From Bacillus sp. NP157 (GTDB taxonomy: Bacteria; Pseudomonadota; Gammaproteobacteria; Xanthomonadales; Rhodanobacteraceae), in the NCBI GenBank assembly GCA_018889975.1, contig CP076546.1, positions 2,294,001 through 2,358,000 of the forward strand: a stretch of 64,000 nucleotides of DNA. Direction: 5' to 3'. The notes under the pieces are model-generated. The model did no database searches. It was not told where the DNA came from and worked only from the letters and a program-made list of their open reading frames with translations. Made by a program: the position numbers and the translations under genes. Below, in pieces: positions 1-9,659 of the stretch. Each line of letters starts with the position of its first letter. Position 1 is the first letter of the stretch.

Positions 1-1169
1 TTCAGCACGCCAGCCCGCACCAGTGAACCTGCGCCGAAGCGCTCGTTGATGCGGTCCTGCACGCCATCGGAGCGTTTTTCCGCGACTGGCGCAGCGAACA
101 TGTCCTGTTGTTCGTCGCCGTGCCGCGCGTCGAAGCCCGACAGCGTGACACCAAGCAAACGCAGCCGTGGCCGCGGATGCTGGTGCCACCAGACGTTTAG
201 CAAGCGTCGTGCCACGACATAGATATCCGGCGTGGCGTTACCCGGGGTCGGCAACTGCGCCTGGCGGCTGTGGGTGACGAAGGGCGGCTCGCGCAACTTC
301 ACCGATACCGTACGCGCCTGTATGTCGCGTCCGCGCGCACGTGCACCGACACGCTCGCACTGGCGCAGCAACCAGGCCTCGGCGATGGCGAGGTCGTCCA
401 CGTCCTGCTCGAAGGTCCACTCCGAACCGATCGAGACTTCGGGCGCATCGGTGACCACCGCGCGCTCGTCCTCGCCAAGGCAGAGCCGCCGCAGCTGGGC
501 GGCGTGGCGCTCGCCCACGGCCCGGTTCAGCCGCCACGCGTCCGCGCGCAGCAGGTCGCCGATGGTGCGGATGCCCACATTGTGCAATGCCTCCTCGGCG
601 ACCTTGCCCACCGTCCACATCCGGCCGATCGGCAGCGGGTCGAGATACCCGCGGACCTCGTCGGGGCGGATCAGCAGGAAGCCGTCCGGCTTGGACAGCT
701 CACTGCCCAGCTTGGCCAGCAACTTGTTGTGCGCCATGCCCACCGAGGCGTTCAGGCCAGTGCGCTCGCGGATGCTGTCCTTCACCTTGCCGCCGATGGC
801 CTCAATGGATGAGAACAACCTCAGGCTACCGGTGACGTCGAGGAAGGCCTCGTCCAGCGACAAGCCCTCGATCATCGGGGTGACTTCGGCGAAGACCCCG
901 AACACCACCGCCGAGATGGCCGCATAGCGGTCGTGCCGGGGGTAGATGTACACGGCCTGGGGGCAGCGGCGACGCGCCTCGGCGGTCGGCATGGCCGAAC
1001 GAACCCCGTACTTACGGGCTTCGTAGTTCGCCGTGGAGACCACCCCGCGGCGGCCCAGGCCCGCCACCACCACCGGTTTGCCGACCAGCGAGGGGTCGTC
1101 CAGCTCCTCCACGGACGCGTAAAAAGCGTCCATGTCGACGTGGATGATGGCTCGCGCGTCCTGGGGCAT
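1..1169 (-). CDS. dinB: DNA polymerase IV (Y-family translesion polymerase), 3' end cut by window
   Basis: The minus strand from the ATG at 1169 reads MPQDARAIIHVDMDAFYASV and stays open for 389 codons to the window edge. The opening VDMDAFYASVE is the Y-family catalytic motif with the first metal-binding Asp, and SLDEAFLDV about 100 residues later supplies the second acidic pair. The later part reads as the little-finger region and ends near RINERFGAGSLVRAGVL, typical of a DinB C-terminus, so only a few residues are probably missing. It would copy past damaged template bases in the cytoplasm. It is divergent from scpA. No SOS operator was recognised upstream. Confidence 0.93.
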   Translation of the reverse strand, partial: MPQDARAIIHVDMDAFYASVEELDDPSLVGKPVVVAGLGRRGVVSTANYEARKYGVRSAMPTAEARRRCPQAVYIYPRHDRYAAISAVVFGVFAEVTPMIEGLSLDEAFLDVTGSLRLFSSIEAIGGKVKDSIRERTGLNASVGMAHNKLLAKLGSELSKPDGFLLIRPDEVRGYLDPLPIGRMWTVGKVAEEALHNVGIRTIGDLLRADAWRLNRAVGERHAAQLRRLCLGEDERAVVTDAPEVSIGSEWTFEQDVDDLAIAEAWLLRQCERVGARARGRDIQARTVSVKLREPPFVTHSRQAQLPTPGNATPDIYVVARRLLNVWWHQHPRPRLRLLGVTLSGFDARHGDEQQDMFAAPVAEKRSDGVQDRINERFGAGSLVRAGVL

Positions 1170-1485
1170 ATGCGTATTCTGCCGGAATGCCCGGCGCGGC
1201 ACAGGCGGCCGCTGGACTTGCACCGGCGCACGCTATACCCTGTGCGTCAATCGGGTGAATATTTCGGGCGAACAGCCCTCCCGGCCTGCAGTCAGGGCCG
1301 GCGATGGCGTGCTTCCCGACCCAGCTCACAGACGATGACCCTCCTGGGGTGTCCAGCGGCCATGCCTTCCGCCCGTCAGCGACGATGCGCGGCATGCCCG
1401 GCGAGGTGGCGGTGGAGCCGCCGGACAGCATCGATGGTTGCTTGCGTTCCCGGCCGCTTGAATGCGGCCCTTCTGACGTGTGCCG
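1170..1485. other. Divergent intergenic region dinB / scpA
   Basis: These 316 bases separate the divergent dinB and scpA starts and must hold both promoters. A TATACC hexamer at 1234-1239 could be a -10 element, but no -35 at proper spacing was found. Short reading frames here have no family resemblance, and I see no hairpin with a T-tract or RNA gene. Confidence 0.4.
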
Positions 1486-2376
1486 ATGACTAACGAGACA
1501 ACCGACGTCCAGGTGGTCGAGACAACCGAAACCGCGCGGAACGCTTTTGCCGGCGTGCCGCAGCAGCAGGAGATGCCCCTGGCGGTGGTCCGCGGGCAGC
1601 CCGTGCTGCAGATGCCGCAGGACCTCTACATCCCGCCGGATGCGCTCGAAGTCATCCTGGAATCGTTTGAGGGTCCGCTCGACCTGTTGCTGTACCTGAT
1701 CCGCAGGCAAAACCTCGACATCCTCGACATCCCTGTCGCCGAGATCACCCGGCAGTACATGGATTACATCGAGATGATGCGCGAAGTGATGCGCCTGGAG
1801 CTGGCGGCCGAGTACCTGCTGATGGCCGCGATCCTCGCGGAGATCAAGTCCAGGCTGCTGCTGCCCCGTCCGCCGGCCGAGGAAGGCCTGGAAGACGATC
1901 CCCGGGCGGAACTGGTGCGCCGCCTGCAGGAGTACGAACGTTTCAAGAAAGCGGCGCTCGATATCGAAGAGCTGCCGCGACTGGAACGCGACACCACCGT
2001 GGTCCACGCCTTCGTCGGCGAGCACAACGTGGTACGCGTCCCGCCCCCGCTCGACCTCAAGGAAATGCTGCTCGCGCTCAAGGATGTGCTCAAGCGCGCC
2101 GACCTGTTCACGCACCATGCGATCCAGCGTGAACCGCTCAGCGTCCGCCAGCGCATGGGCGACCTGCTGAACACCCTGGGGATCGGCGGTTTCCACCGGT
2201 TTGAAACGCTGTTCGACGTCAACGAGGGTCGGCTCGGCGTCGTGGTGACCTTCCTGGCCATGCTCGAGCTGGCCAAGGAAATGCTCGTGGAGATCGTCCA
2301 GGAAGAAAGCCTGGGCCCGATCTACCTGAAAACGAAGGTACAGACGGAGGCCGCGCGCGAAGAAGCGCTCGCCTGA
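1486..2376 (+). CDS. scpA: Segregation and condensation protein A
   Basis: This 296-residue protein has the kleisin ScpA signature LESFEGPLDLLLYLIRRQ near residue 60, followed by DILDIPVAEITRQYMDYI. The C-terminal winged-helix region (FHRFETLFDV...VVVTFLAMLELAKE) links to the Smc head. ScpA bridges Smc and ScpB in the condensin-like complex that compacts and separates chromosomes. The ATG at 1486 is chosen over an in-frame GTG at 1480. A Gln/Pro-rich N-terminal extension of about 50 residues precedes the core. scpB follows 104 bases downstream. Confidence 0.95.
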   Translation: MTNETTDVQVVETTETARNAFAGVPQQQEMPLAVVRGQPVLQMPQDLYIPPDALEVILESFEGPLDLLLYLIRRQNLDILDIPVAEITRQYMDYIEMMREVMRLELAAEYLLMAAILAEIKSRLLLPRPPAEEGLEDDPRAELVRRLQEYERFKKAALDIEELPRLERDTTVVHAFVGEHNVVRVPPPLDLKEMLLALKDVLKRADLFTHHAIQREPLSVRQRMGDLLNTLGIGGFHRFETLFDVNEGRLGVVVTFLAMLELAKEMLVEIVQEESLGPIYLKTKVQTEAAREEALA

Positions 2377-2480
2377 CGGCCCACACGAGGCCACGAACCG
2401 GGAGTGGGCCTGCCTAGCCGCGGCCACCCCTGAGCAGCAAACCGAACGCGCCGTGCCTGGCACGGCCCATCCGAAGGCCT

Positions 2481-3224
2481 ATGCAACCCGAGCAACTCAA
2501 ACCCATCGTGGAAGCGGCGCTGCTGGCGTCGACCCAGCCGATGACGATCGTGCAACTCAAGGCGATCTTCGGCGAGGAAGAGGAAGTCGGCACGGACGAA
2601 CTGGCCGCGGCGCTACAGGCGCTCACGGTGGATTGCGAAGGACGCGGCGTCGAACTGGTGGAGGTCGCCTCCGGCTGGCGCTATCAGGTACGCCGCGACG
2701 TCCACGGGTGGGTCTCGCGGATGTGGGCGGAAAAGCCCAGCCGCTACTCCCGCGCCCTGCTCGAAACGCTGGCACTGATCGCCTACCGCCAGCCGATCAC
2801 CCGCCCGGAGATCGAACAGATCCGCGGCGTGGTGGTCTCCTCGAACATCATCAAGACGCTCGAGGAGCGCGAATGGATCCGCGTCGTGGGATACCGCGAC
2901 GTCCCGGGACGGCCGGCCCTGTTTGGGACCACCCGCACCTTCCTGGACTATTTCAACCTCAAATCGCTGGATGCCCTTCCCCCGCTTTCCGAAATCCGCG
3001 ATCTGGACGAACTGAACCCGCAGCTGCGCCTTGAAGGCGATGCGGACAGCATGCCGGCCCGCGCCGCCCTTCCCGACGTGGAAGAAGGCGACGAGCCCGC
3101 GAACGAACTGCCCGCCGACGAAACCGTCGCCGAGGCCCCCCACACTGCCGACGAGGCAGGGAACCCCGAAGGCGCCGACGAAAACGACGGCGCCGAGAAA
3201 GATACCGAGGAGTCACGCGCATGA
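2481..3224 (+). CDS. scpB: Segregation and condensation protein B
   Basis: This 247-residue protein has the two winged-helix domains of ScpB: LKPIVEAALLASTQPMTI at the start and the hallmark ALLETLALIAYRQPITRPEIEQIRG around residues 90-115, then RALFGTT-type ending of the core. The last 60-odd residues are an acidic Glu/Asp/Ala-rich tail, common in this lineage. It works as a dimer with ScpA and Smc. Its stop overlaps the start of rluB (ATGA), implying translational coupling. A perfect 7-bp hairpin (2450-2466) lies just upstream of its start. Confidence 0.95.
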   Translation: MQPEQLKPIVEAALLASTQPMTIVQLKAIFGEEEEVGTDELAAALQALTVDCEGRGVELVEVASGWRYQVRRDVHGWVSRMWAEKPSRYSRALLETLALIAYRQPITRPEIEQIRGVVVSSNIIKTLEEREWIRVVGYRDVPGRPALFGTTRTFLDYFNLKSLDALPPLSEIRDLDELNPQLRLEGDADSMPARAALPDVEEGDEPANELPADETVAEAPHTADEAGNPEGADENDGAEKDTEESRA

Positions 3225-4822
3225 ATGCGCCACAACGTTCCGTACTCAGCCTCAAGCGCGGCGATAGCGGCCGCACCGAAGACAACACGCAGCTTGAAGA
3301 GCGCCTGCACAAGGTCCTGGCCAATGCCGGACTGGGCTCGCGCCGCATGCTCGAACAGCGTATCCAGGCAGGCGAAGTGGAAGTCAACGGCGCCGCCGCC
3401 ACCATCGGCGCCAGCGTCCACGCCGGCGACCGCGTCGTCCTCGACGGCAAGCAGTTCGTGGTGTCCACCGACAGCCGCGACGACGCCGAAGTGCTGATCT
3501 ACCACAAGCCGGAAGGCGTGGTGACCACGCGCGACGACACCGAAGGCCGTCCCACCGTGTTCGAACAGCTGCCGCGCCTGAAGGGTGCGCGCTGGGTCGC
3601 CGTGGGCCGCCTGGACATCAACACCACCGGCCTGCTGCTGCTCACCACCGATGGCGAGCTTGCCAACGCGCTGATGCATCCCAAGAGCGGCCTGGAGCGT
3701 GAATACCTCTGCCGCGTGCACGGCGAAGTGCCCGACGAAATGATCGAGCGCCTCAAGGCCGGCGTGGAGCTGGAAGACGGCCCCGCCCGCTTCGACGAAA
3801 TCGCGGTGATCAGCCGCGGCGGCAGCCATAGCTGGTTCCGCGTCACCATCCGCGAAGGCCGCAACCGCGAAGTACGTCGCCTGTGGGATTCCCAGGGCTT
3901 CCTCGTCAGCCGCCTGAAGCGTATCCGCTATGGCACCGTGGAACTGCCGCGCGCACTGCGTCGTGGCGACAGCGAGTCGCTCGACGAAACCGCGATCAAG
4001 GCCCTGCGCGAGCGCGCTGGCCTGGGTGCACCGGCCCCGGTGCTGACCCTCAGCGCCGTCGTGCACCAGCGTCGCGCCCCGCGCCACGTCACCGAGTATC
4101 GTCCGGACAAGGGCACCAGCGCCGGTGGCTGGAGCTCGGCGCGCCATGACGAAGCCCGCGAGCTCACCGCGTTCGATCGCCTGCGTGACGACGGCCCGGC
4201 CCGCGGCCGTGGTGGTCGCGGTGGTGCAGGCGGTGGCCGTGGCGCTCCCGGTGGCCAGGGTGGCCGTCGCGAAGTGAACGGCAACGTCGACCGTCCGGAC
4301 CGCGCGTCCAAGGTGCGCAAGCCGTCGTCGCGCCGCGTCGCGCCCGGCCAGGAACTGCCGGCCATGCGCACGTGGTTCGCTGGCGACAGCCGCACCGGTG
4401 GTGGTAACGCCAACGGCAACGTCGCAGGCAACGTCGGCAATCGCGTCGGCGGTGGCGGCGGTGCCGGTGGCAACCGTGGTCCGCGTGGCGGCCAGGGCGG
4501 CCAGGGTGGCCAGGGCGGTGGTGGCTACGGCAACCGCGCGCCGGGCCAGGGTGGCGGTGGCAATCGCGCAGCGGGCCAGGGTGGCGGCGGTAACCGCGCC
4601 TCCGGCCAGGGCGGTGGCTACGGCAACCGTGCACCGGGCCAGGGTGCCCCGGGCGGTCGCCCGGGTGGCAACCGCAGTGCAGGCGCGGGCGGCAAGCGTG
4701 GCCCGGGTGGTCCCGGTGGCGCTGGCGGTCGCGGCGGCCAGGGCGGCCCCGGCGGCGGCAATCGCGGTCCGCGCGGTGGTAACCGTGGCGGCGGCGGTGG
4801 CAACCGCGGCGGCAACCACTGA
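3221..4822 (+). CDS. rluB: 23S rRNA pseudouridine synthase RluB with long Gly-rich tail
   Basis: An S4 RNA-binding domain (residues about 25-85) precedes an RsuA/RluB-type synthase core with GRLDINTTGLLLLT, where Asp132 is the expected catalytic residue, and EGRNREVRRLW. The core ends near residue 290, making it the likely enzyme for a helix-90-region uridine of 23S rRNA. Residues from about 325 to 533 are an unusual Gly/Asn/Arg/Gln-rich repeat tail (units like GQGGGGNRA) that resembles RGG-type RNA-binding sequence. The start overlaps the scpB stop. It converges with hisI 18 bases downstream, with no clear terminator between them. Confidence 0.9.
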   Translation: MNAPQRSVLSLKRGDSGRTEDNTQLEERLHKVLANAGLGSRRMLEQRIQAGEVEVNGAAATIGASVHAGDRVVLDGKQFVVSTDSRDDAEVLIYHKPEGVVTTRDDTEGRPTVFEQLPRLKGARWVAVGRLDINTTGLLLLTTDGELANALMHPKSGLEREYLCRVHGEVPDEMIERLKAGVELEDGPARFDEIAVISRGGSHSWFRVTIREGRNREVRRLWDSQGFLVSRLKRIRYGTVELPRALRRGDSESLDETAIKALRERAGLGAPAPVLTLSAVVHQRRAPRHVTEYRPDKGTSAGGWSSARHDEARELTAFDRLRDDGPARGRGGRGGAGGGRGAPGGQGGRREVNGNVDRPDRASKVRKPSSRRVAPGQELPAMRTWFAGDSRTGGGNANGNVAGNVGNRVGGGGGAGGNRGPRGGQGGQGGQGGGGYGNRAPGQGGGGNRAAGQGGGGNRASGQGGGYGNRAPGQGAPGGRPGGNRSAGAGGKRGPGGPGGAGGRGGQGGPGGGNRGPRGGNRGGGGGNRGGNH

Positions 4823-4840
4823 GTTGAAGTCGCTTTAGGG

Positions 4841-5434
4841 TTAGCGGTGGCGCGAAGCCAGCTTCGTCGCCACCTGCGCAAACCCGATCCCGCGCGCACG
4901 CAACACCACCATCAGGTGAAAGACCAGGTCGGCGGCTTCGCCGACCAGCGCGTCGTCGTCTTCGGCGACGGCAGCGAGGGCGGTTTCCACGCCCTCCTCG
5001 CCCACCTTCTGCGCCATCCGCCGGATGCCGCCTTCGAACAACGACGTCGTGTAGCTGCCCTCAGGGCGTTCGGCATGACGCGATGCGACCAGCGCATCCA
5101 GTTCCGCAAGAAAGCCCAGCGATGGCGCGACGTCGTCGCCGAAGCAACTGGACGTCCCCGTGTGACAGGTCGGCCCTGCCGGCAGCGCGCGCACCAGCAA
5201 GGTGTCCGCGTCGCAGTCGAGCCGGATGTCGACCAGTGCCAGCGTATCGCCCGAGGTCTCGCCCTTCGTCCACAGCCGTTGCTTGCTGCGGCTGAAGAAG
5301 GTCACCAGCGCGGTGTCCTGGGTCTTTGCGAGCGCGGCCGCATCCATGTAGCCAAGCATCAGCACTTCACCCGTGCGTGCGTGCTGGACGATGGCGGGCA
5401 CCAGGCCATCGCCCTTGCCGAAGTCGGGAGTCAT
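4841..5434 (-). CDS. hisI: Bifunctional phosphoribosyl-AMP cyclohydrolase / phosphoribosyl-ATP pyrophosphatase
   Basis: This 197-residue protein has the cyclohydrolase domain first, with the metal-binding DCDADTLL and the CHTGTSSCF cysteine motif. The C-terminal pyrophosphohydrolase domain shows [11 protein letters not shown] and the helical [13 protein letters not shown]. It catalyses steps 2 and 3 of histidine synthesis. It is the last gene of the his operon, and its ATG overlaps the hisF stop by 4 bases. Confidence 0.96.
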   Translation of the reverse strand: MTPDFGKGDGLVPAIVQHARTGEVLMLGYMDAAALAKTQDTALVTFFSRSKQRLWTKGETSGDTLALVDIRLDCDADTLLVRALPAGPTCHTGTSSCFGDDVAPSLGFLAELDALVASRHAERPEGSYTTSLFEGGIRRMAQKVGEEGVETALAAVAEDDDALVGEAADLVFHLMVVLRARGIGFAQVATKLASRHR

Positions 5435-6201
5435 ACGCGTACCTCGATGCCTTGCGCGCGCAGTTCGCGCTTCAGGGCCGGAATGGCGATATCGCCGGAA
5501 TGGAAAACACTGGCGGCGAGTGCCGCGTCGGCATCGGCATCGCGGAACACCTCATAGAAGTGCGCCGGGATGCCCGCGCCACCCGAGGCCACCAACGGCA
5601 CGCGGCAGACCGCGCGCGCCGCCGCCATCTGCCCGAGGTCGTAGCCACGGCGCACGCCGTCGGTGCCCATGCAGTTCAACACGATCTCGCCCGCGCCGAG
5701 CGCCTGCACTTCTTCGATCCAGTCGAGCGTGCGTTTGCGCAGCGCCTGCGTCCGCGAGGGATCGCCGGTGTACTGACGCACGCGCCATTCGCCGTCGTCG
5801 TCGCGCAGGCTATCCACGCCGACCACCACGCACTGCACGCCGAACGCATCGGCGATCTCGCCGACCAGGGCCGGGCGTTCGAGTGCCGGTGAATTGATCG
5901 AGACCTTGTCGGCGCCGGCATGCAAGACCTCGCGCGCATCGTCGACGGAACGGATGCCGCCGGCCACGCAGAACGGAATATCGATCTCGCGCGCCACGCG
6001 CTCAACCCAATCGCGGTCGACGCGGCGGCCTTCGGGGCTCGCGGTAATGTCGTAGAACACCAGCTCGTCCGCGCCTTCATCGCGATAACGCAGGGCCAGC
6101 TCGACGATCTCGCCGACCACGACGTGGTCGCGGAAGCGCACACCCTTCACCACCTGGCCGTCGCGTACATCGAGGCAGGGAATGATCCGCCGGCTCAGCA
6201 T
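5431..6201 (-). CDS. hisF: Imidazole glycerol phosphate synthase, cyclase subunit
   Basis: The ATG at 6201 opens [20 protein letters not shown], giving a 256-residue TIM barrel of normal size. The catalytic aspartates sit in IIPCLDV (Asp11) and VVVGVDS, and the phosphate-binding strands VAGGIRS and ASGGAG are intact. With HisH it makes IGP and AICAR from PRFAR and ammonia. The reading frame is open further upstream, but that part lies inside hisA and is not part of this gene. It overlaps the hisA stop by 7 bases. Confidence 0.96.
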   Translation of the reverse strand: MLSRRIIPCLDVRDGQVVKGVRFRDHVVVGEIVELALRYRDEGADELVFYDITASPEGRRVDRDWVERVAREIDIPFCVAGGIRSVDDAREVLHAGADKVSINSPALERPALVGEIADAFGVQCVVVGVDSLRDDDGEWRVRQYTGDPSRTQALRKRTLDWIEEVQALGAGEIVLNCMGTDGVRRGYDLGQMAAARAVCRVPLVASGGAGIPAHFYEVFRDADADAALAASVFHSGDIAIPALKRELRAQGIEVRV

Positions 6202-6947
6202 GATGCGTCCGCCTTCGCCGTCACCGCCACGGCGTCGGCCATGCTGTACTCGCCCTGCAAAAGCGAACGGCCGAGGATCACCCCCGCCACGCCCTGCAAG
6301 GCCAGCCCGGCGATGTCGGCGAGCGAACGCACGCCACCGGATGCCTGCACGGCGAAGGTCGGGGCCACGCTCGCGATGTGTCGATACAGCGCCGTGTTCG
6401 GCCCGGTCATCGTGCCGTCGCGGTCGATATCGGTGCACAGCAAATGGCGCGCGCCGGCATCGGCATAGAACGGCAGCAGCTCGTCCAGCGTGCGCCCTTC
6501 GTCCGCTGTCCAGCCGGCACTCGGCAGTTGCCACTGGCCGTCGCGGAAGCGTGCATCCAGCGCCAGCACGATGCGTTCCGCACCATGGCGCCCGATCCAC
6601 GCGGCGACCGCGTCCGGATCGCGGATCGCGATACTGCCGACCACGACACGCTCGACACCCGCGTCGAGCAACCGGCGTACGCCGTCTTCGTCGCGGATGC
6701 CGCCACCGGCCTGGACGCGCAACGATGCGCCCGCGGCGATCGCCTGCACGGTCGGCAGGTTTTCAAAGCGACCGGAACGCGCGCCGTCGAGGTCGACCAC
6801 GTGCAGCCACGTGGCACCGTCGCCTGCGTATACCGCGGCGAGTTCCACGGGATCGTAGGCAAACGTGGTCTGCTGTTCGTAGTCGCCCTTGAACAGCCGG
6901 ACGACCTTGCCGTCGCGCAGGTCGATAGCGGGGATCGGTAGCGTCAT
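6195..6947 (-). CDS. hisA: Phosphoribosylformimino-5-aminoimidazole carboxamide ribotide isomerase
   Basis: This 250-residue protein starts [19 protein letters not shown], the HisA signature with its catalytic Asp. It carries the second phosphate site ASGGVRS and the [10 protein letters not shown] segment with the second catalytic Asp. It is a (beta/alpha)8 isomerase converting ProFAR to PRFAR. It sits between hisH and hisF and overlaps both, in the usual H-A-F-I order. Confidence 0.96.
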   Translation of the reverse strand: MTLPIPAIDLRDGKVVRLFKGDYEQQTTFAYDPVELAAVYAGDGATWLHVVDLDGARSGRFENLPTVQAIAAGASLRVQAGGGIRDEDGVRRLLDAGVERVVVGSIAIRDPDAVAAWIGRHGAERIVLALDARFRDGQWQLPSAGWTADEGRTLDELLPFYADAGARHLLCTDIDRDGTMTGPNTALYRHIASVAPTFAVQASGGVRSLADIAGLALQGVAGVILGRSLLQGEYSMADAVAVTAKADASC

Positions 6948-7534
6948 AGCAGGAGGAAGTTCCGAAGTAGCTGGGCGCCCACGCTGGCCGATCGCTCGGG
7001 GTGGAATTGCATGCCCATGAAGTTGCCGGCCGTGACCACGGCGGAGAACGGCACGCCGTGCTCGCTGGAAACCAGCGTGTAGTCACCGACCGGTACGGCG
7101 TAGCTGTGCACGAAGTACGCGGTGTCGCCTTCGCGCAAGCCGGCGGTGAGGCAATGCGCGCCGGTGGCGTGCAGCGTGTTCCAGCCCATGTGCGGTACGC
7201 GCAGGCCAGGGGTATCCGGCAGGTGGCGCACGCTGGCAGGGACCACGCCGAGGCATTCGGTGTCGCCCTCTTCCGAGCGCTCGCACAGCAACTGCATACC
7301 GAGGCACACGCCGAGCACCGGCTGCGTGAGGCCGCGCAACACCTCGACCAGGCCGGCTTCGCGCAGGCGGCGCATGCCCGGGCCGGCGGCGCCGACGCCG
7401 GGCAGGATCACGTGGCTGGCCGCACGGATCCGCACCGGGTCTGCCGTGAGTTCGGCATCGGTGCCCAGCCGTTGCAGGGCGTAGCGGACGGAGCCGATGT
7501 TGGTGCCGCCGGCATCGACGAGGACGACGCGCAT
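6944..7534 (-). CDS. hisH: Imidazole glycerol phosphate synthase, glutaminase subunit
   Basis: This 196-residue class I glutamine amidotransferase has the nucleophile elbow GVCLGMQLL (catalytic Cys) and the His-Glu pair in MGMQFHPERS. The oxyanion strand LPGVGAAGPGM is present. It hydrolyses glutamine and channels ammonia to HisF. Start and stop overlap the neighbouring his genes. Confidence 0.96.
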   Translation of the reverse strand: MRVVLVDAGGTNIGSVRYALQRLGTDAELTADPVRIRAASHVILPGVGAAGPGMRRLREAGLVEVLRGLTQPVLGVCLGMQLLCERSEEGDTECLGVVPASVRHLPDTPGLRVPHMGWNTLHATGAHCLTAGLREGDTAYFVHSYAVPVGDYTLVSSEHGVPFSAVVTAGNFMGMQFHPERSASVGAQLLRNFLLL

Positions 7535-8598
7535 CAGAGGCTACCCTTGGTGCTGGGCAACTCGGCCCCTTCGCGGCGGACCGCCTGGCGCAGCGTGCGC
7601 GCGACCACCTTGAAGCATCCTTCGACCATGTGGTGCGCGTTTTCCCCGTGCACGGTCAGGTGCAGGTTCGCGCCCAGCGTCTCGCACAACGAACGGAAGA
7701 AGTGCGGCACGAGTTCGGTCGGCACGTCGCCCACGCGCTCGCGCGGAAACTCCCCGTCGAAGACGAAATACGGCCGGCCGGAGAGATCGAGCTCCGCACG
7801 GGCCGCACTCTCGTCCATCGGCAACGCGAAGCCGTAACGGCCGATGCCGCGTTTGTCGCCGAGTGCCTGGCGCAGGGCCTGGCCAAGCGCGAGGGCGCAA
7901 TCTTCGATGGTGTGGTGTTCGTCGATGTGGGTGTCGCCATCGCAGCGCAGGCTCAGCGCGAAACCGCCGTGCTTGCCGATCTGCTCGAGCATGTGGTCGA
8001 AGAAACCCAGGCCGGTGTGCACCGCGGGCTCGGCGACGCGATCCAGGTCGACCCGCACGGTGATGGCGGTCTCCTTCGTCTTGCGAACCACCTCGGCAAT
8101 GCGCGGGGCGTCGAGCACCTCGTGCGCCACCGTCGCCCAGTCGATGCCCTCGGGGCCGACGCGGAAGCCACGCACGCCGATGTTCGCGGCGAACACGATG
8201 TCGGTTTCGCGGTCGCCGACCATCGCCGACTGCGTGCGGCTCCAGCTATCGTCTGCCAGCCAGTGCCGGGCCAGGCCGGTGCGCGGCTTGCGGGTGTCGG
8301 CCTCTTCATGCGGAAAGCTGCGGTCGATCAACTGCTCGCGGAAGCGGATGCCCTGCGACGCGAGGATCTGTAGCAACAGGTTGTGCGGACCGTTGAAGGC
8401 GGCCTCGGGGAAGGACGACGTACCCAGCCCATCCTGGTTGCTGACCAGCACCAGCTCGTATCCCGCGCCGACGAAACGCTGCAGGGCGGCGATCACGCCC
8501 GGCACCAGGGCAAGCTTTTCGAAGCTATCGACCTGCTGGTCGGCCGGTTCCTCGATGATGCACCCGTCACGGTCGACGAAAAGGATCTTGCGACTCAT
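7534..8598 (-). CDS. hisB: Bifunctional histidinol-phosphatase / imidazoleglycerol-phosphate dehydratase
   Basis: The N-terminal half is a HAD-type phosphatase ([14 protein letters not shown], with the nucleophile Asp and acid/base Asp). The C-terminal half is the dehydratase, with [16 protein letters not shown] and the closing [17 protein letters not shown] metal-binding histidine motifs. At 354 residues it matches the fused gammaproteobacterial form. It catalyses dehydration of IGP and dephosphorylation of histidinol phosphate. It lies between hisC and hisH. Confidence 0.96.
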   Translation of the reverse strand: MSRKILFVDRDGCIIEEPADQQVDSFEKLALVPGVIAALQRFVGAGYELVLVSNQDGLGTSSFPEAAFNGPHNLLLQILASQGIRFREQLIDRSFPHEEADTRKPRTGLARHWLADDSWSRTQSAMVGDRETDIVFAANIGVRGFRVGPEGIDWATVAHEVLDAPRIAEVVRKTKETAITVRVDLDRVAEPAVHTGLGFFDHMLEQIGKHGGFALSLRCDGDTHIDEHHTIEDCALALGQALRQALGDKRGIGRYGFALPMDESAARAELDLSGRPYFVFDGEFPRERVGDVPTELVPHFFRSLCETLGANLHLTVHGENAHHMVEGCFKVVARTLRQAVRREGAELPSTKGSL

Positions 8599-9659
8599 GC
8601 CGTTGCCCCGCTGCGCAGCACCGCAAGCACGCGGTCGTTTTCGTTCCCGGTGCCGATGGTGATGCGCAGCGCGTCACCTAGTCCGGGATATTTCGTGATG
8701 TCGCGAACGACGACGCCAGCGGCGAGCAGGCGCTTGTACGCCGCCCCCGCGTCGTCGAAACGCACGGCGAGGAAGTTCGCATGCGACGGCAACACCTCAC
8801 GCACGCCCGGCAACTGCGCCAGCGCGCCTGACATCCGCGCACGTTCGTTCAACAGCTCGTGCACGTGGTGGCGTTGTACCCGGCGACCTTCGTACGCCAG
8901 CGCCGCCAGCGCCGCGTCCACGCAGGGCGACGGCAGCGGATAAGGCGGGATGATCCGGCGCAGCAGGCCAATGACTTCGGGCCGCGCGACCAGGCTGCCC
9001 ACGCGTGCACCGGCGAGCGACCATGCCTTCGACAGGGTGCGCAGCACGCCCACATTGTCGTATTGGTCGATCAGCCGCGTGGCGCTTGGCGTGCCAGCGA
9101 ACTCGGCATAGGCCTCGTCGACGATCAGCAGCGCCCTGTCCTGCAAGGCCGCGGCGAGCGATTCCAGCGTGTCGAGGGTGACGAGGTTGCCGGTCGGGTT
9201 GTTCGGCGAACACACGTACACGAGCCTGGTTTCAGGGGTCACCGCGGCGAGCAGCTTGTCGGCGTCGAGCGAACCGTCGGCCTCCAGCGGGGCCTCGATC
9301 ACCGCCGCACCCTGGATCCGCGCGCAGACGGCGTACATGCCAAAGGTCGGCGGCGAGACCAGCACGGCATCCTGGCCGGCGCGGCAGAACGCGCGCGTCA
9401 GCAGGTCGATGGCTTCGTCGCTTCCGCGGGTCACCAGCACGCGATCCGGTGCGGTGTCGTAAAGCTCGGCCAGCCCCTCGACCAGCGCCGTCGGTTGCGG
9501 ATCGGGGTAGCGATTCAGGCCATCGCCGCCGGGGATGCTGGGTGGCCGGGCCGACTCGTTGGCGTTCAACAGCACGGTGCCACCGGAGGCTTCCATGCGT
9601 GCGCTGGAATACGGGGTGATCGCACGGATGTCCGGGCGCGCAAGGTCGAGGACGCTCAT
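8595..9659 (-). CDS. hisC: Histidinol-phosphate aminotransferase
   Basis: This 354-residue fold-type I PLP aminotransferase shows [10 protein letters not shown] near the start, [22 protein letters not shown], and the PLP lysine in [15 protein letters not shown]. An Arg in LRITIGT near the end binds substrate carboxylate. It transaminates imidazole acetol phosphate. Overlaps of 4 bases with hisD and hisB support co-translation. Confidence 0.95.
   Translation of the reverse strand: MSVLDLARPDIRAITPYSSARMEASGGTVLLNANESARPPSIPGGDGLNRYPDPQPTALVEGLAELYDTAPDRVLVTRGSDEAIDLLTRAFCRAGQDAVLVSPPTFGMYAVCARIQGAAVIEAPLEADGSLDADKLLAAVTPETRLVYVCSPNNPTGNLVTLDTLESLAAALQDRALLIVDEAYAEFAGTPSATRLIDQYDNVGVLRTLSKAWSLAGARVGSLVARPEVIGLLRRIIPPYPLPSPCVDAALAALAYEGRRVQRHHVHELLNERARMSGALAQLPGVREVLPSHANFLAVRFDDAGAAYKRLLAAGVVVRDITKYPGLGDALRITIGTGNENDRVLAVLRSGATA

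Noticed and set aside
2948-4819. A 623-codon open frame on the minus strand opposite rluB
   Set aside because: Its product is almost all Ala/Thr/Val low complexity caused by the complementary strand of Gly-rich repeat codons. rluB on the plus strand has clear domains.
4823-4840. Terminator between convergent rluB and hisI
   Set aside because: The 18-base gap has no stem with a T-tract.
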